From Basidiobolus meristosporus CBS 931.73 (lineage: Eukaryota > Basidiobolomycota > Basidiobolomycetes > Basidiobolales > Basidiobolaceae), in the NCBI GenBank assembly GCA_002104905.1, contig MCFE01000332.1, positions 1 to 64,000 on the forward strand: a stretch of DNA of 64,000 nucleotides. Reading direction: 5' to 3'. Of this stretch, positions 35,752 to 48,607 are shown piece after piece. Within the stretch, counting starts at the first letter, position 1; each line of letters opens with the position of its first letter. The notes under the pieces were generated by a model that was given only the letters and a program-made list of their open reading frames with translations, was not told where the DNA came from and searched no databases. A program made the translations under genes and the position numbers.

Positions 35752-38700
35752 CTAATCCAGATGTGCAAAGTTCCTATGCTTGAATAACTTAAGTTGGTTC
35801 CCTGCCACTGGTGCTCTCAATTGGGTGTTGTCAAGCTCAGATATGTAATAACTTCTGTTTCCAATCACTTTGGAAATGAGGTAGGGGCCAGTCCATTTGT
35901 TGTCAAACTTCCAACTCCATTGTTTGTCCAGGGTGGAATCATAGAGTAATACTGGGTCTCCTAGTGATGGTGGCCTTGGTCTTGTTAAGTGTGACTTGTC
36001 AAATGGCACTTTGTTCTTCAGCCATGTATCCTTAAGTTGTTCAGCAGCTCTGTTGATATTTGGGTCATGGTGATCAAGTTGCTGTATACCAGTAGCTAAG
36101 ATGTCTTCAGCCTGCATATTAGATTTCCAATCCAAGGAGTTCCAAGTAACTATGTCTAACTCAACTGATAGTATGCAGTCATGTCCAAAGAGTAGCTCAA
36201 GTGGAGATAATCCAGTTGTTGTCTGGGTAGTAATTCTATCTGCCCTGTGTGCAAGATGTAATTGCTTTGGCCACAGTGTTGTATTATTCTCACAGGTCTT
36301 GGCAAGAGAGCTTACTAGTGGTCCATGTCCTCTCTCTACAGTTTGATTGGCTTGAGGATGGTAGGCTGTAGTAAAAGCAATGTGTATCTTGTACTCTGAG
36401 CACAACTCCTGGATTGTTACAGATGTCATCTCTCTTCTGTCAGCAACAAACTGTTGGATGCAGCCAAATCTGCAGATAATGTCTTCAAGTATAAATCTCC
36501 ATATTGTATGGCTCTTGTTGTTGAGCAAGGCTTGAGCTTATGCCCATCCACTAAGGTCATCTCTAGAAACTATCAGGTACTTCTTTGATCCAGCTGTTGG
36601 CATGTGGACAAGGTCAATACCAACATTTTGCCATAGACAGATTGTGTAAGTAGGATGCAGTGGTTCTTCATAATGCTTAGAGGATCTCTTCTGGCAGGCT
36701 ATACATGACTCAACAGAGTGTTGGATATCATAGTACATGTTTTAACAGTAGTACCTCTGAGCTGTGGTATTGTAGGTGGCTTCTTGTTCTCTATGTCCTC
36801 CTGGTTCTCCTTGGTGGATACATGTAATGATGTTCAGTTGCTCTTGTGGGGTAGTGACTACTCTTCCTGGCATAAGTCCAGGCTTCACACTGTAAAGGGA
36901 AGATCATCTTTGAGACAGTAGTGGGGTGCCTTCTTTTTGAGCTTTCTAAACTCATGAATTTCCATCCAACTAGGTTTCTTGAGTGTCCTAGATATACTTT
37001 GATCAGGCTCCAAGTGGTTCTCTCTTAGTCTTTGATGGCAATCTGTTGGATCTCTGCATCAATCATATCATCAAAGTAAGGGTCCAAGTCTTCAAATAAT
37101 TGTGGTCCCTTCCTGGAGAGTGCATCAGCCACAACATTTGTCCTGCCATGGATATGTCTGACCTCAGAGTCAAACATTTTTAGCCATGCCATCCATTTGT
37201 TTGTGGCATTATCAGGTAGGTCAGGCTGATTGAATATTCCTATAAGTGGCTTGGCATCTGTCTCCAGGATGAAATGCGTTATGTAGAGTTGTGACTTCTG
37301 CTTCCTCAGCATCTTCACAGCTCCTAGTAGCTCTCTCTTAATCTGCAAATATCTTCATTCTCTAGGAGAGAATAGACAGCTCTCATATCTGCAGGCATGG
37401 TGGTTGCATCTTCATCATCTTGACCAAGTAGTGCTCCAGCTCCTATGGGGCTTGCATCAACTGTCAAAATAGGTGGGCATTCAGTGTTCTGATAGTCAGG
37501 AGGTCTTAGAACTGGTGGAGATACTATGGCCTCTTTTAGTAATTACATGGCTTCTTCTTGTTCTTGTCCCCATATAAATGGGGTATTCTTTCTCTGTAGG
37601 CGGTAGATTGGTTCTGCTATCTCAGAAAATGTTGGGATCCAGATACTAAAGAACCCACAAGCTGCCACAAAGCCACAAGCTTGTGTTAGACCTGTGGGGG
37701 TAGGCCAGTTGCATATTTTTGTGTCTTGGAGTCTCCAGGTGATTGACCAAAGGTGTTGCATTTTTGTCCAACAATGGATATCTCTGATATACCAAAGATG
37801 CTTTTCTCAGCACTGATGGTGAGTCCAGCATCTTTGGTGGCTCCTAATATAGCATCATTGTTGGAAATATGGTCCTAGACAAACTTTCTTACTCAGGTAC
37901 AACTTCAGTGGTGTCCTGGAATTTTGGACCTTTGATGCCTATGTCATCAACAAAGACAGCAAGTTTCCCTGGTATAAACTGGTACAGCACATTCACCATG
38001 CATCTCTGGAACTAAGCCACAGAGTTTGTAGCCCCTTGGCTGAGTCTTGTCATCCTTAACACTCCAAATGGTGTCTGGAGTGCAAACATATCTTTTGATG
38101 TCTCATCTAGGGGGATCTGGTCATATGTTGAGTAGATGGAGTGACCACTAAAGCTCTCTGCAAAGTCATCAGCAGATGGAGGTATTGCAGCATCTCCAAT
38201 AGTGACAGCATTTGCAGGTTGCAAGTTTTGTTTGAATTGGAGCTTTCCATTCTCTTTTGGTCACAAACCATCTGTTGGCATAAGGTCCATGGCAAGGCTC
38301 TAGGACACCAGCATCAATCTTCTTCTTAAGTAGATCATGCACATTAACATGGAGTCCTCTGTGCAGTTGGTAAGGCTTATAAGACCAAGGTGTGTATGGC
38401 TCTGTTTAAATCTTGGCAGGATTTTCAACCAATGTCTTTAAGAGCACCATCTCCTTGTCATTATATGAGTAAACCTTATCATGCCTTTTCAGGGTTTCTT
38501 CAAATAATAAAATTTCCTCTGGTGTTAGGTTTCCATCACCAGTGATAAGTTGCATAAGTCTCTTGAGTGTAAGTTGCATATTTCTGGTGGTCTGATGTAA
38601 TCAGCAGGTTGAGATCCATAAGTCAAAGGTGTAAGTGATGGTCTAACCTTCTGTTCAACCGTCTTGTATTTTGTTCAAACTATGGCTGTCTGCTCCTGTA

Positions 38701-40236
38701 TACCTAATGAGCAGCTCCAAATGTTGGGGTGTATATTGTCATGCTTCTCATCATCTATAAAAAGATGCATCTTCTGGCAAGCAGTATATATACTCGTATT
38801 GTGGGGTGTTACACCACAGGACATTGACTGTAGCCCTGGGTTTGATCCTTGTAAAGTATATCACACTGACCCATCAGAGTAACTGATAGTTGTAGCCTTA
38901 GTACTGGTCTCCCATGGTCTGCCTAGCTGAAGGTCAAAGTTTGCCTTCTGGCAGATAAAGAGGGGAAGCCAGACCTTGATTCCTTGTACTTCAATAGGAA
39001 ACTTGTGCATTACACCATAGAGTGGACTAGATCCTGAGTTCGCATCAGTCATGTTTCATCCAATATCTATATCAACAGGGAGTAGCTCCTTACTTCTAAG
39101 TGTCTTCCAGAAGTCTAGCAGCATAACACCAATCTCTGAGCCACTGTCAATATCACAGTCAACAGGGTCATCATACTTATATCCTTACACCACAGCGGTT
39201 GCAACTGAGTAAAAGGTCTTATATTCAGTAGTGTTGTCATCCTTTTGGAGGACTTCATGGCTTGTCTGAACTCTATGGGTGTCCATTTGTTCAACAGCTT
39301 GTTGTCTTTGTCTAAGCTGCTCATTGAAAGTCTTCCTAACAGATGGGGATATACTCATGATTTCTTTAACCAACAAAGTAAGGTTCTGCTTCAGCAGCTT
39401 CTCAACAATCAGCTGAGGGTTTGAGTAGCTTGCTATCTTTGAGGTCATCTGAACATGAGGCAACAAATCTTGAGTGGGCAGTATACCAGGCCTTTTGTCA
39501 ATGATAACTTCAGGCTCTTCAAATTGTGGTCTTTTAATGATGGGTTTGGTAGCAAAGGCATTGACTTTGTATTGTCTTTTGTCAAGGCTGCTTGGACTCA
39601 CTGTATGAGCTCCAATATAGGCTTCAGCAGTAATCTTTCTGGTTGCTGAGTTAGATTGTCTGGAAAAGAGCTCTCATCCTTCCCTTTCCCAAATTGGTGG
39701 GGATCCTTCTACCTTCCCTGTCAGCAAGCATTCCATTGGCATCAAACTGTAAAGCTCCTTCTCTAAGTAGCTGACAAAGCTCTGAGCATTCTCATCTGGC
39801 ATGCTGAGTAGAGTCATGCCAGATGCAGTATCTGGGCAAAGGTCTTTGGCTCTCAGTACCTCCTTTGGCTGAGCCACTAATTTTGAAGGCTAGCTTTGGT
39901 AGCTGTTCATCAAGTTGGTCAATTCTGTTGGTAGTGTATGTCTGATGCAGTCCTTCCAAAGTGTCTGAGGGCTTCTATTCCATAGTATATCTGAGGTCTA
40001 CCATACTTGGTCTGTATGTAGGTCTTGATTAAGGTCCAGTCAGTGAGAATGTCTCCTTGTCTGAAAAGCTTAGTGGTAATATTATTGGTGCAGTAGTAGG
40101 GTAAGTCTTCATCCATTTCTTGTTCAGATAGGCTGCACATCTTGCAGAGCAGTTCCCATTTGAATATGAAGCTTTCCACATTCTTTGCATCAAACTGTGG
40201 GGCTCCATGTGACAGTGGTAATGGCATAGAGTTCAT
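35752..40236 (-). pseudogene. Ty3/gypsy retrotransposon gypsy-2, degenerate gag-pol
   Basis: Minus-strand relic broken by many stops. In order from 40236 down: gag (MNSMPLPLSHGAPQFDAKNV), linker and protease region (~39600-38860), reverse transcriptase (QPANAVTIGDAAIPPSADDF near 38220; catalytic FVDDIGIKGP near 37945), RNase H (LYITHFILETDAKPLIG near 37290, ending VADALSRKG), and integrase (ESCIACQKRSSKHYEEP, VGIDLVHMP, then AYHPQANQTVERGHG near 36340). The F-V-D-D active site and gag type mark a different gypsy lineage from the plus-strand element at 48.6-53.1 kb. Not functional. Confidence 0.88.
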
Positions 40237-40354
40237 TTTGGGTAGGTAAGTTGTTATACAATCTTGATAATATAGGTAGTCTCATTGCAATAAGTGGATA
40301 ATTGCTCAAATCTTCTGGTAAATCTTGTTGGGTCCAAGGGAGCTTTTATGAACC

Positions 40355-40375
40355 CCCCCCACATTGGGTGCCAAA
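40355..40375 (-). other. Probable primer-binding site of gypsy-2
   Basis: Just inside the 5' LTR the minus strand reads TTTGGCACCCAATGTGGGG, a tRNA 3'-end-complementary type sequence with the TGG start expected of a primer-binding site. Confidence 0.6.
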
Positions 40376-40377
40376 TA

Positions 40378-41097
40378 TGTGGTGGTGTATAGGTCCAAAG
40401 CAGAGATACATCCCACACTTCTCAAGTGTTTGGTGTGTGGGGTGTACACCAGGTGCAATAACCTCTGGCAAAAGCTTGCTAGGAATACTTGGATTCTGAC
40501 TAAAATCTAATGTTATGGGGAATTAAGCCACAAGCTTGTCAAGGGAAAACTATTGAGCTACAATCCCCAGCTTAGTTGGCATCTTAACAAAAGTATGTGC
40601 TGGGTTCAGATTCCTTTGAGATGACAATGTACAAAAGCTTCCAAAGTCAAAACAACAGCAAACTCCACCAGCAGGGACTTAATAAGAATGCAGCTGTGAT
40701 CAGTAGTTACAAGGACAGGAAAGTATCTTTGCCTGTACAAGAACAACCTTTGGAAAGAATCAAATATAATAAAAGATACCTACTCTGAGTATTCCTCACC
40801 AGTAGTGCCTCCAAGGTCAGTTAGCTGTCAGCATTGTTTCCTGGGAGTGTCCTGTGGTCTGGGATTGGAAGTTCAGGTAGCAGCAGGTGGCAGTTATCAC
40901 ACTTATCAACAAGTTGATATATTGATAAAAAGGATGATATTTTATTGTTAAGAGCTTACCTCCCTTGTATATTTTTCTCACTGGATAAGTGGTTACTAAT
41001 CATGGTGTTCCAGAAGGTTCCAGAGATCAATTGAAATCTCAATGACATCAGAATCAGCTAAGAGTACTTTAAGTAGGTGCTGGACGGTTCTAAGCTT
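40378..41097 (-). repeat. 5' LTR of gypsy-2 (minus), truncated
   Basis: LTR end (complement of TGTGGTGGTGTATAGG) at 40378; homology to the solo LTR persists for ~720 nt and breaks near 41097 (GGTTCTAAG junction), so the LTR start is missing. Confidence 0.8.
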
Positions 41098-41436
41098 ATA
41101 TATGGTAGTGAGTCACGCCAAAGGGAAAATAGTGTTGCATATATGTGTGTACATGGTGCCACAACATTATTTATAATGCTACCTATTGTGGGCCATCATT
41201 GAATCTTAAATTCATGTAGGTGCAATGTCTCAAATACAAGACTGCTCTAAATTCACATGAGTATTGACAAAAAAGTGATATAATAGCGTTATATTGTTGA
41301 AGGCCAAATTGTTTGACCCATGGACATGATTACTCTGATTCAACGCTGTAAGAGAAGAGAAAAAGACCATGAGGCTGTTGTAGAAAGCCTCTCAGCCATG
41401 AAGGATGCAGAGAGCATATGAAGTATTACAAGGATC

Positions 41437-41945
41437 AAAGCCAGTATATTGCCACAAAAGTCATATTTGACCATTCATCAGTCACTGCTGCACCAACATT
41501 ATCTTGCTGGATAGTTGATACTTCTATATTGGGACCTGGCCATCTTTCTCACCTTGCACAAACTGAGTCAGGAGCCCAGTAAGCCATCTACTGGTGAATG
41601 ATGTAATGTTGTGGCTAAAGAAGTGGCACATATCCACTAATATCACTAATGGGGGCTTTGAGGATTTATTACCGCTTCTTGCCAATATCATTCCAGGATA
41701 TAACTTACCAAGTGTATGATACAAGTGGACAACTGCCATGAGGCTGGCAACATATGACCCAGAGACTGTCCTGATGCCGGCATGTGTTAACAGTTGCATG
41801 GCATTCACATCTGAAAATGCTACCATAGCGACTTGTCCAAACTGTCAGGAATCCACCACAATTGAGGGAAAACATCATTCACAATCTGGATATATCTTAG
41901 TAATACCCCATATAAAGAAGCTCATGCAGTCCAACAAATATTGAA
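41437..41945. repeat. Repeat family R3, copy 1
   Basis: Shares AAGTCATATTTGACCATTCAT and CACCTTG-CAAACTGA blocks with 46200-46345. Its middle (GTTGTGGCT.. and GCCAA-ATCATTC) matches 55900-56060. Its end (GTTAACAGTTG-ATGG-ATT) matches 58505-58570. Frames are broken. Family unknown. Confidence 0.65.
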
Positions 41946-42359
41946 AAGTTTTAAAGTACTACACTCTGTATCAATCAAGCACAAAAATATCCATAATATT
42001 TAATGGCAAACATTACAAACAGCTAAGAAGCAAGGGCTACTTTGAAAGTATATATGACTATGCCTTTGCCTTGGCACTTGAGGGATTCTCATTAAACACT
42101 TTACCGGCAAATCCTGCTGGCCACTAATTTTCATCAACCTACAGTGACCAAGACTAGTCCAGAGCTGTTAACAATAAATATCACAATGTCTATTTTAGCT
42201 CTTAAGGAGATTGTTCTCATCAGCCACATATGTTGGAGTGCACTGTAGTCAGTATTTTGGACCTGTTAATGCCTCCTGAGGTCTGAAGTATTTCTTAGCT
42301 TGCTTGCTGTATGAAAATCCCTTACAGATACTCAGTTTTATTGGAATTTAGTAATTTAG

Positions 42360-43518
42360 GCCCAAATCAAGCTGATTTTTCACTAATTGGCTGTTTTTCT
42401 GCTCCCCAATGTGTCCTAGCCTCCTATACATCATCTCCCAGTTAGGTTCATCAGTTTCAGTAATCTTGTCATACTCAGGAGCAATGATCTTGCACTGTAA
42501 CTTGTATGTACTTTGATATCTCACTCCAAAAGCTAGTTTTGGTACATTTGCACTCAGTATTGATCAATTCAGCTTAGTAAGAAACAGTTTTAGTCCCTGA
42601 GTAGTTGCTCCACTGACTGAGAGTAGGTTCTTAGCAATACCAGGTGCATAGAGTATGTCAATCAGTTTTGCTGTTGGTGCCCCTGAGACATCACTCATAT
42701 TTAGCTGCGTTGACCAACTAGCAGTGGCTGCCTGTGCAGAGTTATCTCCCCAACAAACCTTTCTTACAGAAATAGTCTTGAGTTCCTCAGCCACTCCTTT
42801 ATACCACAGAAATACTATGATACTTCAGAGTCAATAGACCAATCATTACTTTGGTTACTTGCACTCTCTTGTATAGTTACAAATAGCTGTTGAGAAGCAG
42901 TTATATGGTTTGCCTGCTCTGTTTCTGTTTTTTGTCCGCTTGTTTCTTCATGAATTTGGTTGCCTAGTGTCCTGGCTTTGTACAGTAGCAGCAGGAACCT
43001 GGGGTTTTTTTGTTTTGTTGCTTTCCCTTCTTTCCTGTCTGTCTTTATGAGCTGAATAAGGCGTTATATTTGATTTTCTCTCCTTAATCATAACATCTGA
43101 GTTCTTCATGGACAAGTATTACTTTGACATAGTCCAAAGCCAGATTGCCTTCTCTGCTTTCAAAAGAAATTATGAGTGGCTCATACTCATCTGGCAAGCT
43201 GCAAAGCAGACAGAGTCTCTTTTCTTCATCATCCGCACCAGCATTAATAATGTATAGTTCTTCTGCAAGTGTCTCTATTCTGGGAATGAGCTGTACCATA
43301 TCATCATCTGGCTTCTTCTTCATGTTGAAGAACTTTTGCTGTAAATAAAGCTTGCTTAATACCAACTTTACTTTGGCAGCATCTGAACCATGAATCTGTC
43401 CAATGAAGGAATCTTGCGCATTGATACAAATGGCATTCAAGGCTTTTCTCTCTTTCTCTTGAAACTTCTCCACTTCTCCTGCTTTTCCTTTGGCCTCAAC
43501 TTCTCTTTCTGTTGCCAT
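42360..43518 (-). pseudogene. Ty1/copia relic copia-1, gag and protease
   Basis: The gag frame 43084-43518 (MATEREVEAKGKAGEVEKFQ..., 144 aa, UBN2-type gag core with LYLQQKFFNMKK and LCLLCSLPDEYEPLI) is open. A zinc knuckle follows with one stop (CCYCTKPGH, then a stop, then ATKF, ~42960-43000). The protease part is at 42564-42794 (ending ILYAPGIAKNLLSV). Integrase and RT are missing. The 5' LTR lies directly upstream. Confidence 0.85.
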
Positions 43519-43680
43519 ATTTCAAAGCTCTCTTTCCTTAAGGCAGATATGCGTATAAATATTCCAAAGTCTGTAGTTCTTCCCACCAAACCTCTCCTTT
43601 ACAGGGAAGATGTTTGTATTGTTCTGTTTGCTGTTAGATGTCTTCTATAGAATAGATGAAGGCCATTGGGCCTAATAACC

Positions 43681-44050
43681 TGTCATAATTATGAGAAGTG
43701 ATTTGGATATAAGGAACTTATCAAGAATTAGTGATATTGGTTGGACCTTTGTTTGTTCATAAGGAACCTCAGCAGTTATACCTTTGTGAAGTCACACAAC
43801 TGTAATATTAAGTAAGAAGAGCTTCTCAACGCTCAGGAGCATTCTTTAACAGTTTCAGAGTTAGTACATAATGCCTGGTAAAAGTGTTATCTGATCCTGA
43901 CTATAGGAGTATGATCATAGGACCATAAATCTAAATAAAGTGGCAAAGTTAGGGCTGTATGTTAGTCCCACAGTGTCCATGACTGGTCCAGAATTGTTAA
44001 GTAAATTTTTAGCTGCTGAATGATACCAAATAGTCATATATTTCAATAGA
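43681..44050 (-). repeat. 5' LTR of copia-1
   Basis: ~370 bp. The minus strand starts TATTGAAATATATGACTATTTGG and ends ...AATTATGACA, followed by a GGTTATTAGGCCC primer-site-like sequence. Matches the solo LTR at 57296-57664 along its length. Confidence 0.8.
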
Positions 44051-44249
44051 TTTCTGGGCAGTTTCTCAGCTTTTGCGGTACAAGCAAATATTCCTATATA
44101 TTTGCATGCACTAATACTCCATTTTGCAGTGGGGAGTATTTTATATAGTTGCTTGCTTTGTGCCATGAATTTTGCAGAAGTGGATGAAGAGTTTGAAGTA
44201 TATTCTTCATCAGTGTCCAAGCTTCCTATTATAGTTTTTTAACCTGTTT

Positions 44250-45600
44250 CTCTCTTTGCCTTGGCTTTAAACTCCCTAAGCCTAGACAGAGCTTCTTCAT
44301 TTCTACCCATGTTTATCTAGTATAATCATCATTAAAAGAGATTTGATACTTCATCCTGCCTAGGGATAAATTTTGCATAGGTCCACACAGATCTGAGTAA
44401 ATTAGATCAAATTATCTTAGCTTTGACTGACCCAGAGCTCTTGAATATTTTTTTGGCTTATTTCCCATATATTCAGATTTCACAATATTCTAAATTAGCA
44501 GGGAAATCAATCTTTACTCTGGTAATTAGCTGATCTCTGATCATTTTGTGCAAATAATCAAAATTGATATGTCCAAATCTCCTGTGACAAAGCATTGGTG
44601 TTTCCTCACCTAAGTGACTTATATTGGCCTCCAGATATAATGGAATATGAGTTAACCTGTAAATACTCTGATCTCTGATACCAAGACAATATGAGCCCTA
44701 TATTGATCAGTGTTACTGAATCCAGAATTGCCAAAGCTGAAACTGATCCATTGCGTAGTGGCCTTGCTTAAATATAGTAGGTTCTTGGCTATTTCTGGTA
44801 CATAGAGTACTTTGTTGAAGGTGACTGTATGGCATTCTTTACTGCTTCTCATGTTTACCAGTACAACTTATGTTGCAACCACATCAAGTGCTCTAAAGTC
44901 ACTCATGCAAAACTTCTTGATTGCAATATTGTGATTTTGGGTTAAAAGCTCCTTTTGGGTGTTAAGTGTTGAAATGCTTCAGAATAAATATACTACATCT
45001 CAGAATCCTTGTTTGCAGTCATATATAGCGCAGATAGAATGGTCTCTCTTTGGGTGTTGCAGCATATACATATTCAGGTTGTTTCTACTCTCTTTCTTTA
45101 TGAAGCACTGGTCTGATGTGTGTCCTTTTCTTTTGCTGTGGTTGAAAAGCAGGTTACTATTGCCTTTAAAGTGCCCCAGAAGTCTCCCTTGTGGCTGACC
45201 ATTGCTTATTTAAGGATTTTCTTCTTCCTTCACATTGGTGCTTAATATTCTTAATTCTTCATTGATAATACTTCCATATATGTAATTTTAGGTCAAACAC
45301 TCAGTTCCAGACTATAGGGCTGCTACAAGGCCCTGAAACCTATCTGTCAGGCTATTCTGGATGGTAACTATTACATCCTCAACAGTAGTTGTTTTGTCCA
45401 CCAATTCCATCTTCAGTAGGGTAGTCATGTTAATAGAGCTCTCAGTTTGTTTACTGGCAGCATCTTTGTAGTTAAGAATACATGTCTGAGATACATTTTC
45501 ATAGCAACAGAACATGACTAGTATATGTTGTCCAATGTCTTTAAGGCATTTTTGCAATTTTTGCTCTTCAGTATTGCATTAGCAATTTGTCTTAGACATT
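44250..45600 (-). pseudogene. Ty1/copia relic copia-2 (protease, GAG-pre-integrase, integrase start)
   Basis: Minus strand: protease end VLYVPEIAKNLLYL (~44770-44810), GAG-pre-integrase HRRFGHINFDYLHKM (~44555-44600), then an integrase start DLIYSDLCGPM and FNDDYTR (~44320-44410). A broken gag-like frame lies at 45312-45557. Stops in every domain. It is cut by copia-1 sequence on the left. Confidence 0.75.
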
Positions 45601-46195
45601 AAGGCTGATGCAGTAAAAGGCACTTAATTATTTCTTCTGGTGCTTCAGGGTGTCCTCTCCCACATTTTAGATTGGTATCCTTCTCCCATGTCAATATCTA
45701 AAAGGCCTCTTTCTTATAGCAGTATCTTCATTTTCACCCTCCACAATTGGTTGTGAGACCCCCTCCCCAACTTTTCAGCACAAGGAAGAAATCTAGAAAT
45801 AGTAGAGAACATTGCAGAGAGTAATAGCTTGAGGCAAATAACCTGTTGCAAGAGTCTTGGAGATATTGGAAGTGATTATGGGGACAAGTTGATTATGTGG
45901 TATTAATTCAACTTTTCATATAATGTAAAAGTAGCATTCATGCTTTTATATGGTCTTGGCATGACAAGCATCTAGAATAGGCTTAGGATGGTCCCAATAA
46001 AATGTAGGCAAAGTTTTGGGGCTGCTTGGAAATCTTTGAGAATTTTCATGTTTTGGGTAACTAATATTGTACTAAAAGTATTTTAAGTGAATCTGCACAA
46101 GGATTTTGGTCAGTGCTCTCTAGAATTTGAAGGAACAAGTCTAATTGACTAAGTAAGGGGCTATTTAGGTGCATTTACAAATTCTTACAATAAGT
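45600..46195. other. AT-rich, no gene seen
   Basis: No frame or repeat assignment made. Probably older transposon debris. Confidence 0.35.
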
Positions 46196-46199
46196 ATGA

Positions 46200-46560
46200 C
46201 AAGAATTGCAGCCAGAGTTTTGCTACACAAGTCATATTTGACCATTCATTGGTCACCACTGTACTGACCATATCTTGCCAGCTGCTTCATACTTCTATAA
46301 TGGCACCTAGCCATATTTGTCACCTTGTGCAAACTGAATCAGGTGATATTATGACACCTTTGGGCTCACCTCAGCCATCTGAACAAGGCACTCTGCATCA
46401 TACACTACAAAAAATTACTGTGATGATCCCATCAGGACACCATGCAGAGACTGTTGAAAAATCATTGCACCCCAGATTTCACACAAACATGGTCAAATTT
46501 TTGATCATAACATTATATAAATGGCTTTTGATTGGTTCCCTGCCAGTTTGGGCACTTTCT
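46200..46560. repeat. Repeat family R3, copy 2
   Basis: Partner of 41437-41590 with TCATATTTGACCATTCATTG and CACCTTGTGCAAACTGA blocks. Boundaries approximate. Confidence 0.6.
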
Positions 46561-46619
46561 GATTGCAGATACTTAATCACCTCCCACATTTGTGTATATT
46601 GAGAGGCTAATGCCTCTTT

Positions 46620-48470
46620 TTTGCATTCCTTACTTCCTCACTCTACTGTTTCTCTTACTTTTCATGCATACAAGCTAATTTATTTCCATTGCAACTTCAG
46701 TTGTGCCTCATTTGCCAAATGCATTGGCCTATACAAGTCCATACACCCTACAATAACATTAAGCCCAACCCTGCATTCAATAAGAAACTCAATTAAAGTT
46801 CACCACTCAATCAGTATTTCTGCTGTAATGCTCTGTTTCCACAACTTTGGCAGGGACCCAACAACTTTATGGCACTGTTCATTCACTGATTCTCAAACAT
46901 CCTGGTCTTCAGCTGGCACTGCAAGGTCTAGCACCTCATTTGCTGGTCTTTGCAATAAATCCTCGCAATATTCAAGTGTGTTCTCTTGAGTGCTGCTCTT
47001 GAAGAAGTGCTGCAACCACATGGTGTGCCTATTGATGTTCCAAAACTTCACTGAAGGCATTGTGTCAGTGTTTTGAGTTCTTGACATTGTAGCCTTGTCC
47101 GTCAGTGGGGTCCCCACTCTGTCAGCAATGGATGATGTGGAGGCTCTGGTAGACAAATTGCCTTTTTCAGCAAACTCATCTACCTTGCTGGAGTGTAGCT
47201 CAACTGGTGGCACAACTTCATGCCACTGTTCATTCACTGATTCTCAAACATCATGGTCTTCAGCTAGCACTGCAAGGTCTAGCTCCTCATTTGCCAGTCT
47301 TTGCAATAAATCCTTGCAATATTCCAATGTGTTTTCTAGAATGCTGCTCTTGAAGGAGTGCTGCAACCTCTTGGTGTGCCTATAAATGCTCCAAAATTCC
47401 ACTGAAGGCATTGTGATAGTCTTTTGAGCTCTTGACATTGTAGCATTGTCTGTCAGTGGGATCTCTACTCTGTCAACAATGGAGGATGTGGAGGCTGTGG
47501 TAGACAAATTGCCTTTTTCAGCAAACTCCTCTACCTTGCTGGAGTTTAGCTCAACTGGCTGTGCTTCCAACTCTTGTGAAAAAAGCTTCTTTCTTGCTGG
47601 TAATTATTCTTGGCTATGATAGGTTTCAGTCTGTTCCAGGCCTGCAGCTTTAATTGGCAAGAACTGCAGTTTTTTGGATGCTTCCTTGTCAAAAGCTGGA
47701 TAGACATTTTTCCCTTGCCTTTTTCTTTACTACTGCCAGATCTTTCACCGCTACTTTGTCCAAGTACTTCCTGTATGGGGCTGCATTTTCTCCTTGATAA
47801 ACACTGCTCTGATGCATCTGTATTGGCCTGCTTGTCTCTTGCTGGCACTCTGTGGGCATCCTTACATTCTTTTCTGCATATTTTGAGCTCTCAGCTGTAG
47901 TTGTGATGGGCCCCTGAGAATGCCACTGATTTTATTACTACCAGGACCTACACTGCTACATTGACTGAGTGCTTCTTGAGTAGTACTACACTTTTTCCTT
48001 CATAAATGTTGTGCTGGTGCATCAGAGTCTGCCGGCTTTTCTCTTATTGGCACTCTTCCAGCTACCTGAGGTCTCTTTGACACTTGTCTGGAGCATTTGG
48101 TCCTGCTTGTAATGGGCTGTTGAGGAAGCAGCTGGTTTTTAGCCATGGCACCCTTGTTCTTCTGCCTTTGATAGCTTCTGGTATTCATAAGATACTTTCT
48201 TAGCATATCAATGCTGGCCCAAAATCTGTTAGCCTGTTTGCATCCAGGATAATGCTCATGAAGCAAGTCAAGTGCATTCTGCTTGGCCTTGAGTTTCTGA
48301 TGGTCCTATGGTATGCTTGCCTTGAGGTAATGGTGTGCTCAACTACTGAAGGCCTCTTGAATATTAGCCAACTCTTCATTGCTGCACTCAATAACTTCAC
48401 AGACCTTTGATGTCTTTTGATTTTTAGGCTTTGGTGTATATATCATATTGCCTCCCTCCCATTCTGTGAT
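46620..48470 (-). pseudogene. R5-family transposon ORF, broken, with internal tandem duplication
   Basis: Minus strand, homologous to the ORF at 21429-21938 in its first part (LLHEHYPGCKQANRFWAS; then VAGRVPIREKPADSDAPAQHL). It continues into sequence absent there. A ~345-nt module is present twice in tandem (47244-47570 and 46893-47237), each starting PVEL-SSKV-EFAEKGNLST and ending LAEDHDV or PAEDQDV. Each module ends at an in-frame TGA followed by ESVNEQ. A third start (ESVNEQCHKVV) follows at ~46880. Function unknown. Confidence 0.6.
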
Positions 48471-48607
48471 AGGTTTTTCTTTGGGCTTTATCTTTAGACA
48501 GTAATCTTGTGCTTCAAAGACTGTATGGTGTTACATCAGGAAATGGCTCAATTCTTGGCTGTGACATTGAGCTACTTGAGTTCAAGAAAGAAGCAGCCTT
48601 CCTCAAG

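Noticed and set aside
48509-48607. ATG at 48509 as the start of the gypsy-1 polyprotein
   Set aside because: Sequence before ~48580 is unrelated to the other gypsy-1 copy and belongs to the neighbouring R5 region; homology begins just before Met at 48608.
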